Below, in pieces: positions 35,401 through 47,199 of a stretch of 64,000 nucleotides of DNA. This DNA is from Lutraria lutraria (taxonomy: Eukaryota > Mollusca > Bivalvia > Venerida > Mactridae). The notes beneath the pieces were generated by a model that was not told the origin of the DNA, made no database searches, and saw only the letters and a program-made list of their open reading frames with translations. Where the stretch lies: positions 7,894,414 through 7,958,413 of the forward strand of contig OZ026835.1 of assembly GCA_964023205.1 (NCBI GenBank), written 5' to 3'. Position 1 is the first letter of the stretch. Every line of letters starts with the position of its first letter. A program made the position numbers and the translations under genes.

Positions 35401-38400
35401 AAAAAAAAGTTATAAGGGTACCTTTTCATAGACATGTTTAAGCTAAGATAGCAGCATTTCAATTTAAAAACCATATTAATGGTATTTATGACATTTACCT
35501 TTCACAATGGAAAATATAGGTCCCCAAAACAATCAATACGACAAACACCTCACTTACAAACAAGAGTCGGTAAAATCTTTAAGCTCATACACTGTAATTT
35601 CAGCTAAGGCATATCTATGAAACCAGTCCTCTTTTACGAAGACTGACAAAACTTATAGACTTAACAGAAAATTTAAACTATTACTACAGATATTGTGCTT
35701 CATATTGCGTGTGTACCATTGTTGATAACACTTCATATACAGGTAAAATACTATACAGAAGATATAATGTAGCAAGGAACAATCAAATATATTATATATT
35801 AATATACAACTGTAAAATAAGATATGAATTAACTGATCTAGAATTTTATTTGTTTATAGCAAACTGGCAAAACATAGAAGAAACTTATTTTAATATATAG
35901 CCAATTCCTCAATCTCCAATCAACACAGGAAAAAAGCGGATTTACACGATTGCCCGTACTGTCCGATGAAAAAGCTGCATTTCACAATTCTTAATTGAAA
36001 GTATGGATGGATCTTTTGATTTACCCATGGTCTAAGTGGGACAGACAGTGAGTGGACAATGTCTTCACGATTTAGATGGCTCGCTGTGCTCGTCGTCTAA
36101 ATCATTAAGACCTTGTCCACTCATTGTCTATCCTATATGATAAAACAAATACTATTGCATTCTTACTTCACAAGTAACCCAATTGGCATGCCTGTAGTCT
36201 ATATCATTATTAATCTAACATAAATTCCTTTATATGATATAAAGTTGAACTAAGTAACAATTTTTAAAGCAGACTGGGACTATGATGACTAAATTTAAGC
36301 CCCAATATTAAACCAATAATGAATTTCTACATTAACAGAAATGAAAATTATGATTGATAAAAAGTTACTATAATGTTCAAATGAGCCAAGCCCCTGCGAT
36401 ACATTATATCACAGATTCAGACAGCCAAGCTCCTGTAGTGCATCATCACAGATTCAGACAGCCAAGCCCCTGTGCTACATTATGTCACAGATTCAGATTG
36501 CCAAGCCCCTGTAGTGCATTATCACAGATTCGGACAGCCAAACCCATGTAGTGCATCATCACGGATTCAGACAGACAAGCCCCCCATGTGGTGGTCTCAG
36601 AGCCTAGTGCCAGTAGACAATACCAAATACTGGTGACATATCACTATATCAACAGTTGTAACCAGACTCAATAATATGGTAAGAAAATTTCTCATCATTA
36701 TTGTCAAAGCAACACAAACTGCTAAGCATAACAAATGAGTACCTTGTTACCAAGCTACTAACAATATAATTCTACATTTTGGTGATAAACTGCAACAAAA
36801 ACCTTGCCATGGTAACCATTATAGTGTAATATCCATATCAACATGATAACCACAATAGTGTAATATCATACCACCATGGTAACCAAAATAGTGTAATATC
36901 AAAGAGAGATATTTTACAGAAGCATAACATCACACTGGATTTAACAATCTTACAAATTTGATACAAACTTGTACCAACTTATCTAACAAAATGTTTCTTT
37001 GAATAAATAATGTTTCCATGAATTATGAATACGTGTGCATATATAATTGTAATATTTATTATGAGACAAATTCTAAATAAAATGTATTCAGGTTTTTCAA
37101 ATGACATAAACCAATAAAGGTGAATAAGAAAGAAATCTAGTATAATGTTTCATAAATTATCTCCCCTTTATTTCTGCATTAATCTTAGAAACAACAATGG
37201 TATATTAAATATGAATATCATATTAACACAACAGTGAAGAATGCAGAGAAATATCTAATATGCTAGGCAACTGTACATCCCCTTTGAATGAAGTATGTCA
37301 TTATTTATTTGGGAGTGATTTCCCTTTTTCATATTTTTCTTTTATCCCGAGTGATCCGAAACCATGGATTTTCCAGATTGTTCGGTCCCGGTGACTTTGG
37401 ATAATCAAGGTTTTACTGTTTATTGTTGTGAACCACAGAGAACATGAGCCAGGTCCAGGGTTCGAACTCGAGAACCAAGGTCGGAAAGCCCTACTACTCT
37501 ACCAATTGAGCTATTGCCGGTGGTCTTGAAGCCAATTTAAAGAACATTCAAATTCAATTCACCATAATAAAAAAATCTTCCTTCATCTCATTAGTAAAGA
37601 TAATCAAACTTGATCAAGAATTCAAATACAGTCAATCCTGTATAAACACCCACCTCCAAATAAAGCCACCCTGTAAATAAAGGCCATTCTGTTAAAACTG
37701 TCAGTGAATATTCAAAACAAAATTACCTCCAAATAAAGGTCACTTGCCAATAAAGGCCACATTATTTCTTTCCCAAGGTTTGCATTTGTTTACAGGTATG
37801 ACTGTATATGATATTTAACATGGAATAAACCATGGAATATAACAAATCATGCATGCATCATAATTTACCTGTTCTTCATGATCATGCTTAGCTCTGATGA
37901 CTTCTCTATTAATCTCTTCTTTTGTTTTATCATCGGGTGGATCATTCTTGTTCTTTCCTGCCTTTTTCCCACCTTTACCCGTAGCTTTCTTGCCTTTAGT
38001 TTTAGTTGTTGGTTTACCATCTAGTTGTCCTTTAGCTTCGTCAAGCTTTTGCTAGAAATATTCAACAGTAAATATTGACCTTATCCAAGGTCTATTATTG
38101 TTTAAATTGGTTACAAACTTCTACCTAGTCCAAATAATTGTACACAACAGATGGATATCGAGACATATTTTACTTGGCGATATCTTATCTTGGTAACGGG
38201 AAATATATGAAGTAGCAAAATCATGAATGGATTGCCCATTTGTCTTATATATTAGACTAACCACTACCACAACGGTATATGTATGATAGAATACAGTTAC
38301 AGTGCATTCCTGAGGACCAAAACGTTTACCTCACTTTAATCAAATTTCACTATATCCACTACATTTAAGTATAGATGTGCTTTATTGCATAATAATAATT

Positions 38401-41400
38401 ATTTCACAATTATAATAAAATGTTTCAGTACATCCAATATCACTATATATTGTGTTTCTTATAAATGTAAAACAGGTTGAAATTCAACAATTTCATAGAG
38501 TACAAAAAATACTAGAAAACAACAAACAATCATCAATCTGTTTTATTTATTGTACAAGAAATTTTGAATGGATCTTGGTTCAACGAATTTGTCCATACTG
38601 AAATCCAGTGGATAAGATAAGATCAGATCAGATCATTTAACGTATCGGCATTGGTTAAAATCGCTAAAATAACATAAAATGATATTTTGCGTTATTTACA
38701 AAGATGTAGTATCATACTTTAACACCAAGCAACAAAAAATTCTAACCGAACGCTAAAAATAGTGTTTTATTGCGATATATACTGCATTCCTTTATCGACT
38801 TTTACTTATCAGCGTTAAAAATCAATAACGTATTGCGCATTGTATTGTTAAGATATGATACTACTAATTCATTAATGACAAAAAAAAATGTTATTAAATC
38901 TCTTACTAGATATCAAACATGGACGTGGTTTCAATTATTGAATCGTAAACATAAGCGATTTTGATTGGCTATCAAAATTGAAAGGGGTGCGTCAAATTCG
39001 TTGATTTCATTGAACGATAATGATTCTTTAATTGTTAATTGGTCAGCTTGAAAAACACAGTAGGTGTCATATTTGAATTAACATTGCCGTCTTATTTGAT
39101 GACGGATTTCAAAGCGGTTTTCGGTATTTCGTAGCAGAAATGTTAATCTAGGGAACCGTGCCTAAGTATTTTGATACTTTCTCCATTTTTATCTATGGCG
39201 TATTACGTAATAAACAGCGGGGTTTTGGGTACGGAATTTCTTTAAAGTCAAGTATCTAACTAACCGAGGACATTATCAAAAAACTGAGGCACGGTTCCCT
39301 GTATTATACATTTATAGTGATTTTAAGGCTACTTGTTGTATATATTCCTAAATACAGAGTAGTTATCGTTGTTAAAAAAATCGAAAATTACGTGCGATAT
39401 TTGATTATAGAAGACCAATCAAATGTAATGTTTGTTTCAAATCACTTGCAATGCACTTTATACAGTGGGATTATTTTAGTATGTACATGTACTTATGGTT
39501 TAGTTTTTAAATCTATAAATTGGTGAAACTTGATTGACCTCACATCCAAGCCAGATATATTAACTGTAGTTTAGTTACTTTATTTGTTGCTTACAGATGA
39601 TGGATGTCTAGTACTGGTTCTTCCCAGGAATGATGTTTAGGAGAACTGTCCTCCTCGTATGACTCAGACTGTTTATTAGACTGTCTATTAAATCCTGCAA
39701 TAAGGGAGGCTTCATCTAGTAAGATAAAACAACATCAAACCTTTAATATTTGTTTGGCAATTTCTAATTCCTCCTCAGTAAGACCTCCTCTAACAGCTTC
39801 AAGAGTAGGTCCAGACAAAGTCTCACCAACCATTGCTGTCAATATATTCATTTTATATTGTGCATATATTACTGGTAGTAAAACAAGATCTTAAAATCAT
39901 AAGGTATAATTGAAATAGTGTCACAGTGAAATCTATCTCTGTAAGATAAGTCACTAGTACTCATATAACCATATAAATCTGTGTTTATTACATAATATTA
40001 TGCTAACGTTCAAAATTTACCACATCTAACATTAATGTTTCAAAGAAGGACTTTTATTTCATTCTGATTTTTTCAGATGAATCATTTTAAAGAATAGGGA
40101 AGCAAATTCTGTAGATGCCTTATTCGTCAAAAGTCTTTAAATTCTACATAATCTATGTCACTATAAAAGTACTTAAGAGTATTGGCCTATTGCTAAATAA
40201 CTATCATCAATTCACATTGTATAGATGTTCTATCACTCAAATTCTCTCATCAAAATACAGTCACTAATAATAAACTTCACTTAAAAGAAGACGATGCTAA
40301 ATATATATAGACCTAAAGCAGATACAATGTATTAGAAAACAATATGAACATTGCTAGCTTATTCCATATCTACATTTTAGTACCAAAAATAACAGTTTAT
40401 ACAGGCTATATTTCTTCAAACTACCATTTAAGATGTACCTCTTTCCAATTTTTGACTTACCATGTACCATCAGTAAAAAATAAAACAAGAGGGCCAAGAT
40501 GGCCCTATATCGCTCACATGAAAATCACTGTTCACTCATTTAAATATTGTTTTGAACCTGTGACCTAGTTTTTGACCCAGATGACCCATGTTAGAACCTG
40601 TCCTACATATAAATAAGACAAACATTCTGACAAGGTTTGGTGAAGATCCAATTAAAACCACGACAACTACAGCATAGACAAGGTTTTCTTAAGATTTGAC
40701 CTCGTGACCTAGTTTTTAACCCCAGATGACCCATGTTCGAACTTGTCTTACATAACATTACGACAAACATTCTGACAAGGTTTGGTGAAGATCCAATCAA
40801 AATTGTACATCTACAGTGTTAATAAGGTTTTCCTAAGATTTGACCTCGTGACCTAGTGTTTGACCTAGGTGAACCATATTTAATATCGTCCTTAATATCA
40901 TTAAGAAGAACAATCTGACAAGATTTAGTGAAGATCCAATAAAAACCGTGACATCTAGAGCTTTAACAATGTTTTGACCAAATATTTGACCAGCTGACCC
41001 ATGTTCAACCTTGACCCACATATCATTGAGGCAAACATTCTGACAAACTTAGGTGAATATCCAATCAAAACTGTGACATCTACAGTGTAAACAAACTTTT
41101 CTAAAGATTTGACCTGGTGACCTAGTTATTGACCTCAGATGACCCATATTTGTACTTGACTGTTATATCCTTATAACGAACAATTTGAAATAGTTTGATG
41201 AAAATCCAACAATAACTGTGAAATCTACAGTTTTAACATGGTTATTCATAAGATTTGATCTAGCGACCTATTTTTTAACCCCACCTAACCCATGTTCGAA
41301 GTCGTCTAAGATATTATAAAGACAAACATTCTGACAAGGTTTCATGATGATTCAATCGAAACAGCGATTTCTAGAGTGTTCACAAGGTTTCCTAGCAATT

Positions 41401-44151
41401 TGCCCTAGTAACCTAGCTTACCGCAGATTACCCATTTAATTTATCAAACTTGACCTACATATAATTAATATATACATTTTGAAAAAGTTTCATAAAGAAA
41501 ACAGTGATTTATCGAGTGTTCACAAGGTTTTCCCTTATTGGCCCTGGTGATCTGGTTTTTTACCCAAAATGGCCCATTTTCGAAAATATCCGAGATTTCG
41601 TCAATATTAACATTCAGACCTATTTTTTTTGAAAATAAAGCTAAAATGGGGCCCCTAGTGTGTTTACAATGTCAAAGTATTACGACGCACAGACGCACGA
41701 CGCGGAATGAAGACTGATTACAAAAGCTCACCCTGAGCACAAGTGCTCATGTGAGCTAAAAATCAAAGTTCTGAAAGTACTCAAGGTAATGCAGGAGGTT
41801 TATGACCGCACAAATAAATAATTCAAACTTGAAACATGTTCATGGCAGATGTAGATAATGGATGTATATACAAAATTCATGAACCCAGCGAGTTTTTGCC
41901 TAGTAAAGTTCAACTCACAAGTGACTAGTGAGCCATTAAACCATGACATGATATTCACTGGCAGAATGTTATATTGACCGAGGCGTATAGAAAAGTCTTT
42001 TTTAAGTTAATAAAATCTAGTTTTCTTTCTGAACCACTTTGTACAATTTGAATAATATTATGTATATTTCATAAAAATCTCAAATCATTCGGACAAAGTC
42101 TGCTTATCACTGGACTTGAATCAGTTCTTATAATACACTTGGTGCTTGTAAATTATGATATACGCACTTACTGAAAAATTAACCAGGTATACTATCATAG
42201 TTTTATTCATAATAATTATGATACAACATGCAAATATTGCTTGTCCTTTGAACTGTGATAGGCTGGTACAAAATAGAACTATCACAAAGACAGTGTAACA
42301 GTCACCCACAATAAACAATAGATAACAATATTGAACACTGAACAAAATTCTGAACTATTACACCATTCGCAACATTGCAACATTTACCTTTGCCGTCTTT
42401 GAGAAAACCTCCTGAAATGTTCATTATAAGCAATGCATTAGGTTAGTTTCTCTGCACTATTAAGAAACTTCAAACTTTCCAGAAAATAATGTTGTCATAA
42501 GTACCAGTGTAATAGAAAATACCCCCTGCCCACCCTGAAAATATCAACCTCCAAGGGAAATATTTTCAAGGGAGGGGGAGATTTCCTGTTACAATGGTAC
42601 TTTAGTTGATGTGTGTATGCACATCATATGAATATATTCATAATCATAGGAAGTGGTTGAGCATATATTTATTGTCAGTTTGTATTCAACACAGTTATGT
42701 GTTAAAATGAAGGTTAATTTCATCATGATTTAAAAACTAATTCACTTCAAGCATTAAAGTATGATTAATCATGAATGATGTAACTGAATTTCAATTTAAA
42801 TGCCACTGTGCGCATGCAATGAAGATATTACAAAAATACAGTGTTATATACTTGCACTACATGCTTGTATGCATTAATATTATTCTGAAAAGAAATGTGA
42901 ATAAAATGCATACTATCAAGGAACAGCACTTGATAAATTAATTTTGAAGGTACTTAAGAAGAAAAAAATGCCAACTGAAATTATTATATGCATTTTGTAT
43001 TTTCAATACTACGAACATTTAGAACATTACATTTAGGCCATTACTTTATATATAAGAAAGAAATATTTATTGAATTCATTTTCCAACACTTGACACATCA
43101 TAAATGTTACAACAATCGATAACAAATCTGCAGCTTTCCATTTGTTCAGGACAAAATCAGTTCATGCATACACAATGAGATTTCAGCTGATCAATAATAG
43201 ATCTATCTAATCTTCAATGGGGAATTTTCATGAAACTGATCAGCTTACATTTCTGTGTTTGTAAGCAATCATTAAAATTTTGTGGCCAAGGCCATGGTTC
43301 AGTGGTTAGTGTGCTGGATTTGTAACCTGGCAATCCTGGTTCGCCGAAGGTCATACCCCTCCATGAAAATTTGACAATAATGTCGATTTTCCTCCTCATG
43401 TGGAGAAGTTGCCGGTTCTTTGTTAGTATTGGTAAAACTTGTTAGGTGAATCGGCCACCATATATATAACTGAAAAATTGTTGGCACTTAAAATGGCACT
43501 TAACCTAAGTAAACATACATTACTTTTTGACTCTTCTAAAACCAAGACAGAATGTACTATATATAAAAATATCAGCTACATTAAAGCACTTACTTCTCTC
43601 GAGATCCTCTTCAATGTAGTATTTAGATTCTGACGCTTTTCTATTCAAAGCATCTTGTAAATGATCTGGGATTTTCTGTTTTTCTGCAGGAGCTTTAGGT
43701 CTTTGTTCCGGAGATAACAGTGGATACACTTTGGAACCTTTCTTTGTCTGTAACAAATGAGGAAAAATATTACACCAATTTAGGTTGAATAAGAATATAA
43801 TAAAACATGGTTGTAACATGAGACCGTAACCACCCAACCACAAAGTACACTTTCTTTTACCACTGTAAAGTTAATTATGATAAAATGATATACCTACTGT
43901 AATTAATATACAAGTTAATTATTCAAAATAGCTCCACGTACATTTATCAAACATGCTTATTGACCTGTGATAAAAGAAGACACATGGCAATTGTGTGGTT
44001 TGAGCTTGTAGACTGATCTCAAGAGTTATAACCGCATGCCCAGATGAACTTCTACTATTATATTTCTAATGTTCTGAGTACTGAGTATTGAATTATAAAC
44101 AAACTTTTGTAAGACCAAGAGCATCTAACTCTGCAGCAATAGCATGAGCAT
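32439..44151 (-). CDS. Coiled-coil protein gene, 3' part, 11 exons (KIAA2012-like, tentative)
   Basis: Exons, 5' to 3': 44151-44105, 43747-43594, 42411-42388 (24 nt), 39835-39741, 38051-37869, 35332-35237, 34760-34622, 33690-33651, 33576-33500, 33059-32907 and 32552-32439 (TGA). All have AG/GT borders, and phases agree at every junction except 35237/34760, where an exon is probably missing. The N-terminal visible part reads 'AHAIAAELDALGLTK' and 'VYPLLSPEQRPKAP'. Then come a Lys/Gly-rich basic linker ('KKATGKGGKKAGKNKN'), long charged coiled-coil segments ('EIREEQKQEEERMKEM', 'EERRTLEDERKREAERQ') and a distinctive end, 'ITRAWTFSYFGHW'. That end resembles what I recall of KIAA2012 proteins, a poorly characterised coiled-coil family; treat the name as a hypothesis. 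The 5' exons lie upstream, perhaps beyond 47 kb. Introns are full of small repeats. Confidence 0.75.
33935..34318 (+). mobile_element. LINE C-terminal-like ORF inside an intron
   Basis: A 127-codon open frame, opposite in strand to the host gene. It contains 'DHFRFSCPYITPTWVIINQ', an H...CP...W arrangement like the zinc-binding (zf-RVT) tail of some LINE proteins, followed by a helical, Tyr/Ile-rich region. It is preceded by a stop and has no RT domain. It could instead be an unknown short gene; the AT-rich codon use favours a transposon relic. Confidence 0.4.
34622..34760 (-). CDS. Coiled-coil gene exon with unresolved 5' phase
   Basis: One frame is fully open and reads 'WTRWKRLEREAADIQKAEDE' and 'ARQMLANARKK', clearly part of the coiled-coil protein. 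It ends in phase 0 at donor 'gtaag', matching the next exon (33690). At its 5' end the acceptor after 'gttatcag' leaves one base, whereas the previous exon (35332-35237) ends in phase 0. Reading from that exon directly hits a TGA within 12 codons. Either a small exon between 34760 and 35237 is missing from this model, or the copy carries a frameshift. An A9 run near the 3' end is another place where an indel could hide. Confidence 0.6.
34907..35055. mobile_element. Small MITE-like element, family F3 (intronic)
   Basis: Ends 'ctggtaa' and 'gtaaccagaaa' are inverted relative to each other. The interior shares 'gaaagc.tg.ggagaggtaaaaaa' and 'tagggt' with the copy at 44252-44429. It lies in the coiled-coil gene intron where an exon seems to be missing. 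Confidence 0.6.
36043..36129. repeat. Fold-back hairpin, 34-bp arms
   Basis: Arms 36043-36076 and 36096-36129 are inverted repeats with a few mismatches (agacagtgagtggacaa against ttgtccactcattgtct, and gatttaga against tctaaatc) across a 19-nt loop. It is intronic, with no coding content. Possibly a tiny MITE or structured RNA if transcribed. Confidence 0.75.
36387..36585. repeat. About 40-bp minisatellite in an intron
   Basis: Five tandem units share 'cagccaagcccctgt.gt.cat.atcacagattcaga'. Unit length varies between about 36 and 41 bp. The ORF across it (36354-36551) is just the translated repeat. Confidence 0.85.
36805..36900. repeat. Short tandem repeat, about 36 bp x 3
   Basis: Three units containing 'ggtaacca..atagtgtaatatc' occur consecutively. 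Intronic and non-coding. Confidence 0.75.
37370..37425. mobile_element. Terminal fragment of a pogo-like TIR element
   Basis: The reverse complement begins 'acagtaaaaccttgattatcc' and continues like the left end of the element at 51287-53308. Only this end is present here, in an intron. Confidence 0.55.
37452..37525 (-). mobile_element. tRNA-derived SINE head
   Basis: On the minus strand 'tagctcaattggtagag' is an almost perfect RNA polymerase III A box, and 'gttcgaaccc' about 35 nt later is a B box. The acceptor-stem ends do not pair, so it is a SINE head or tRNA-derived relic rather than a tRNA gene. It sits in a coiled-coil gene intron, next to a pogo-like TE end. Confidence 0.7.
37629..37804. 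mobile_element. 176-bp Tc1/pogo-type MITE with TA target duplication
   Basis: Ends cagtcaatcctgtataaac and the complement of cagtcatacctgtaaac are inverted repeats, flanked by TA on both sides (37627-37628 and 37805-37806). The interior has two related 'ccaaataaag..cac' segments. It is intronic and non-autonomous. Confidence 0.85.
37869..38051 (-). CDS. Coiled-coil gene exon: basic Lys/Gly linker
   Basis: 61 codons, phase 0 at both ends, with acceptor 'atttctag' and donor 'gtaaa'. It begins 'QKLDEAKGQLDGK', contains the basic run 'KGKKATGKGGKKAGKNKN', and ends 'EINREVIRAKHDHEEQ', leading into the coiled coil. The basic stretch could bind nucleic acid or acidic partners or act as a nuclear signal; this is inference. 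Confidence 0.8.
38633..39545 (+). repeat. Composite repeat family F1, complete short copy
   Basis: About 0.9 kb: a left arm from 'atttaacgtatcggcattgg', an internal inverted pair (gggaaccgtgcctaag at 39151 against ctgaggcacggttccc ending 39300), and a right arm ending in 'ttggtgaaacttgattgacc'. Other copies lie at 28262-28625, 54545-55213, 57925-59565 and 62086-63482. It sits in a coiled-coil gene intron. ORFs inside (38770-38964, 39317-39526) are not shared as open frames among copies. Confidence 0.85.
40485..41762. repeat. Dispersed element made of about 145-bp tandem monomers
   Basis: The 'gacctagtttttgaccc' block recurs at 40562, 40706, 40850, 41119, 41265 and about 41410. Each is followed by 'gatgacccatgtt', 'gacaaacattctgacaaggttt', 'tgaagatccaat' and 'atctacagtgt', giving a period of about 144-146 bp. 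The left edge is 'aagagggccaagatggccct'. The right edge is 'gagcacaagtgctcatgtgagcta', related in inverse to the start of the element at 26481. There is no conserved protein; the minus-strand ORFs here are repeat translations. Confidence 0.85.
41925..41993 (+). repeat. Dispersed repeat, inverted partner of 5142-5210
   Basis: The reverse complement matches the end of the copy-A insert at 5142-5210 ('acgcctcggtcaatat', 'aatggctcactagt'). Class unknown. Confidence 0.65.
42388..42411 (-). CDS. 24-nt microexon of the coiled-coil gene
   Basis: Flanked by 'acatttcag' and 'gtaaat'. It contributes two bases, seven codons (GFLKDGK) and one base, exactly bridging the phases of the exons at 43594 (one base left) and 39835 (two leading bases). 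The phase agreement and the continued reading 'RGFLKDGKAMVGETLSGP' support it. Confidence 0.65.
43281..43520 (+). mobile_element. tRNA-like SINE in an intron
   Basis: The head 'tggttcagtggttagtg' resembles an A box (43295-43311), and 'ggttcgccgaa' (43338) resembles a B box. The body follows with 'tttgacaataatgtcgattttcc', and the tail has two 'ggcactta' units. The layout is typical of a tRNA-derived SINE with a conserved body. Confidence 0.6.
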
Positions 44152-44251
44152 CTGTAAGACATTGATGTAAAACATGAGAAGATGATCAACACTTCATGTG
44201 CACAGTAATCATATCATACATCTTATACATCACACTAAAACAGTATTGTTC

Positions 44252-44429
44252 GTTTCTGGTTACATACTCATACAAAATAGGGTAGATATGTCTGGTCGTT
44301 TTTTCTCTCTTAAGCTTGAAAGCGTGTGGAAAGGTAAAAAAATCGAGAACGTGGAATTTCCTCTCCTCTGCCCGAATAAAATGTCTAGGGTCGCAGGGAA
44401 TAATTAGGGTCAGTTGAATAACCAGAAAC
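44252..44429. mobile_element. Small MITE-like element, family F3
   Basis: Ends 'gtttctggttac' (44252-44263) and 'taaccagaaac' (44419-44429) are inverted repeats 178 bp apart. The interior shares sequence with 34907-35055. It lies just upstream of the first visible coiled-coil exon. Confidence 0.7.
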
Positions 44430-45051
44430 AAACAATTCGTTTTTAAACCCAATTAAACTAGCATTTAGCCTTTTTTCCATATTGCATAGTTTCTATAGCA
44501 ACATTTCAATCTTCTGTCACAGATATTTTACATTCATGTTATACTTACATGTGATTTAAAAGATAATTATTCAGATCGATTGAAGTAGAATTTTGCGAAT
44601 GATATTATTAAACACAAAAAACAGTTAGGACTATACATTATTAAATCACTATAATTCTTAAATGTTACTATGGCAATTTCTATGTTTCGTATTGAAAAAA
44701 AAACATATTGAGGCGTATATCAGGATATATGTAGACAAAAGTGTCAGTATGTGTGTATAGATATATAAATACAAGTCTACTCATAGTAAGAACTACATTG
44801 CATAAAGGGCTTAAAAAGAAAAAAATGTGTTATTTGTTTATTTTCCAACATATTTGAAAGATGTAATATTTTCCCTAAAATCTATGACATATTAGATCAT
44901 ATATATAGAGAGACTCTAAACTATATGAGAATAAAAGTTATTAATATCTTTATATATCTAATATATCTACATATTAAATAATACTATCAAAACAGATAAC
45001 AGGCAATTTTAAAATGTCAAATGTCAGTAACAGAAGCATTGTATGTGCATG

Positions 45052-46240
45052 TAGGGCTGGGAACGAATATGGTTTATGATATTCGAATATTCGTTTTTAA
45101 TATTCGAATATATTCGAATATTCGTTTTCATAGCTAGTTTGTTCTTAACCGATGAACGTGTCTGTTCCTTATACATCGTGTCCGAAATATGTTGCGTCCG
45201 AATACTATGCATGTTTCAGAAGAGAGCTTAACTATGAACTTAATTTTTTATTGAAAACTAATTACAGCGGTATTGTTTATCTTTTTTATTGATTCTCGAT
45301 GTTATGAATATTTCTGTCGACATTACATTTGATAGAAAAAACGTACATGTGTTTGTGTTCCGCTGGTTGTTTATATGTACAAGTAATGAAGGGAGGTAAC
45401 TATAACGAGTTGCGAGTAACGTGTTTATATTTATCAACAGAAATCATGAGTCAAACATTTCCTTTTAAAACATCTACATTTGCAAGAATTAATGGTTTCC
45501 AAGTTGAGATTTTAACTTCCATTGAGTTAAAACGAGCAAAACATGTCGTTATATAAATATGTCAATTCGATGATGACGCGTATTGGGCACAATGTTACAA
45601 CTTGCACGGGTTATTTACTGAAATAAATGGGCTCCAAAATTGGGCTTAAGAATGTCGGCATTCTTAATATATTTATTTGATACCGACTTTTAAAACAACT
45701 TGCTGCCATTGAATAAACCGAAATGATAATTAAATGAAAAAATAATTGGCAGCGTATAATTTGCGTACAGACTGAGGTTTGAAGTCCTTAACTCGTAACA
45801 TAATTTGTCATTAACATGCAGTGATTCATATTTTTAATTGATATGCTGTAAGCACATCATTTAACGCAAAAGACCACCGCATTAAGTGTTTTATCCTTGT
45901 CTACCACGTGTTTGGACTAATTACTGACTATCGACATCAGTTGATCGGATTAACAAATGATCGCTCCAGGCTATTGATTATCTTTACGTGTTTATGAGGG
46001 TGTTGAGAATGGTGCGAACAACAAATAGTTGGTTTGTGACATTTTGCGCATTTTGGACCGACTTTTATGGGATTTATTCACCTTTTATGGACCGTTTTTT
46101 AACATTTTTTGCTACTCAAACTGGCTCGAGACGTTGAAATTTCATATTATTTTTTTTCGAATATTCGAATTCGTTTTTCATATTCGAATATTCGTCGAAG
46201 TTCCGAATATTCGAATATGCGAATAAAATTCCCAGCCCTA
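45052..46240. mobile_element. Non-autonomous hAT-like TIR element, 1.19 kb
   Basis: The ends are 'tagggctggga' and its complement 'tcccagcccta', a hAT-style terminus. Inside both ends lie arrays of the palindromic hexamer-rich motif 'tattcgaatattcg' (45090-45125 and 46155-46225), likely subterminal transposase-binding repeats. No hAT transposase motif is seen. The open frame 45329-45556 is unrecognised. No clear 8-bp target duplication remains. Confidence 0.75.
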
Positions 46241-47199
46241 GTATTTATTTATCTAATCACCACTTGATTCATCTTTTTGTAACAGACTTTGACAATGATT
46301 TCAGTATTTCTGTAATATATATGAAAGCAACATTGCTGTTAACATTTAAAACTATAAGAGCAGCATAAGGAACAGTGGGTAATTTAGTACCATTTCATAA
46401 CAATATAAATTTATAGCTTAGTTCTTTTCTGTAAATAATTCATTTAAAAATAAGAGGATTGGAAAGTCAGGTTAAATCACAAGTACAATAGCAACTTAGT
46501 TATGTCATAAGGCTTCTCAATTATTTATAAGATATTCTTAACAATTTAGTTCTGTTTTAACAGCTAACTATCAAAAGCACAACTTCACCTATTTTGTAAA
46601 CGAGAAGAAAGAAGTAAAGAACATTAAACTGAAAGCAGTTGTAAATAAGTATATTATACAAAACATGCAAGTACAGATGTGTTCAAATGTATCTTGTATT
46701 TTGGAGATGTAAAAACAAACAAAAAATGTAGCAGATATCAAAAAAAGAAGAAGCTTTTATAAATAAAAGAAAAAAATATACTCAGCCAGACATATATTCT
46801 GTAAAATTTGATATAGATTTGGTAACATTTGATATTTTTTTTTGTAAAATTTGATACAATATTCACAACTTTATAAAATCAGTTAAAATTTTGTAAAGAA
46901 TTCAATCAATTTTGTAAAAAATGTAATCAATTTTGTGAAACATCTATAAGAATTTATCAAGAAGTCATTCCATTCCACATTTTTGATACTTTTTCCTATA
47001 AAATTAAAATACCCAAAATGAATATTATATAATTTTTTATAATTATAATCGTTAGCATTTTTCATGGTTCAAGACACTATTCACTAAGGCTATCAAGCAT
47101 TCCTATCTTTACATTTATATGCTATAATTCATCTATATATAACACTTAATAAATGCTTCAATACTTAGTGCGAATCGATAAATGAATATTGGTACCTTT

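Noticed and set aside
36354..36551. 65-codon ORF in the 36.4-kb array, also considered as a CRISPR-like array
   Set aside because: The units are direct tandem repeats without unique spacers, in a eukaryotic intron: a minisatellite.
37452..37525. tRNA gene
   Set aside because: A and B boxes are good, but the acceptor stem does not pair and the flanks look like a SINE.
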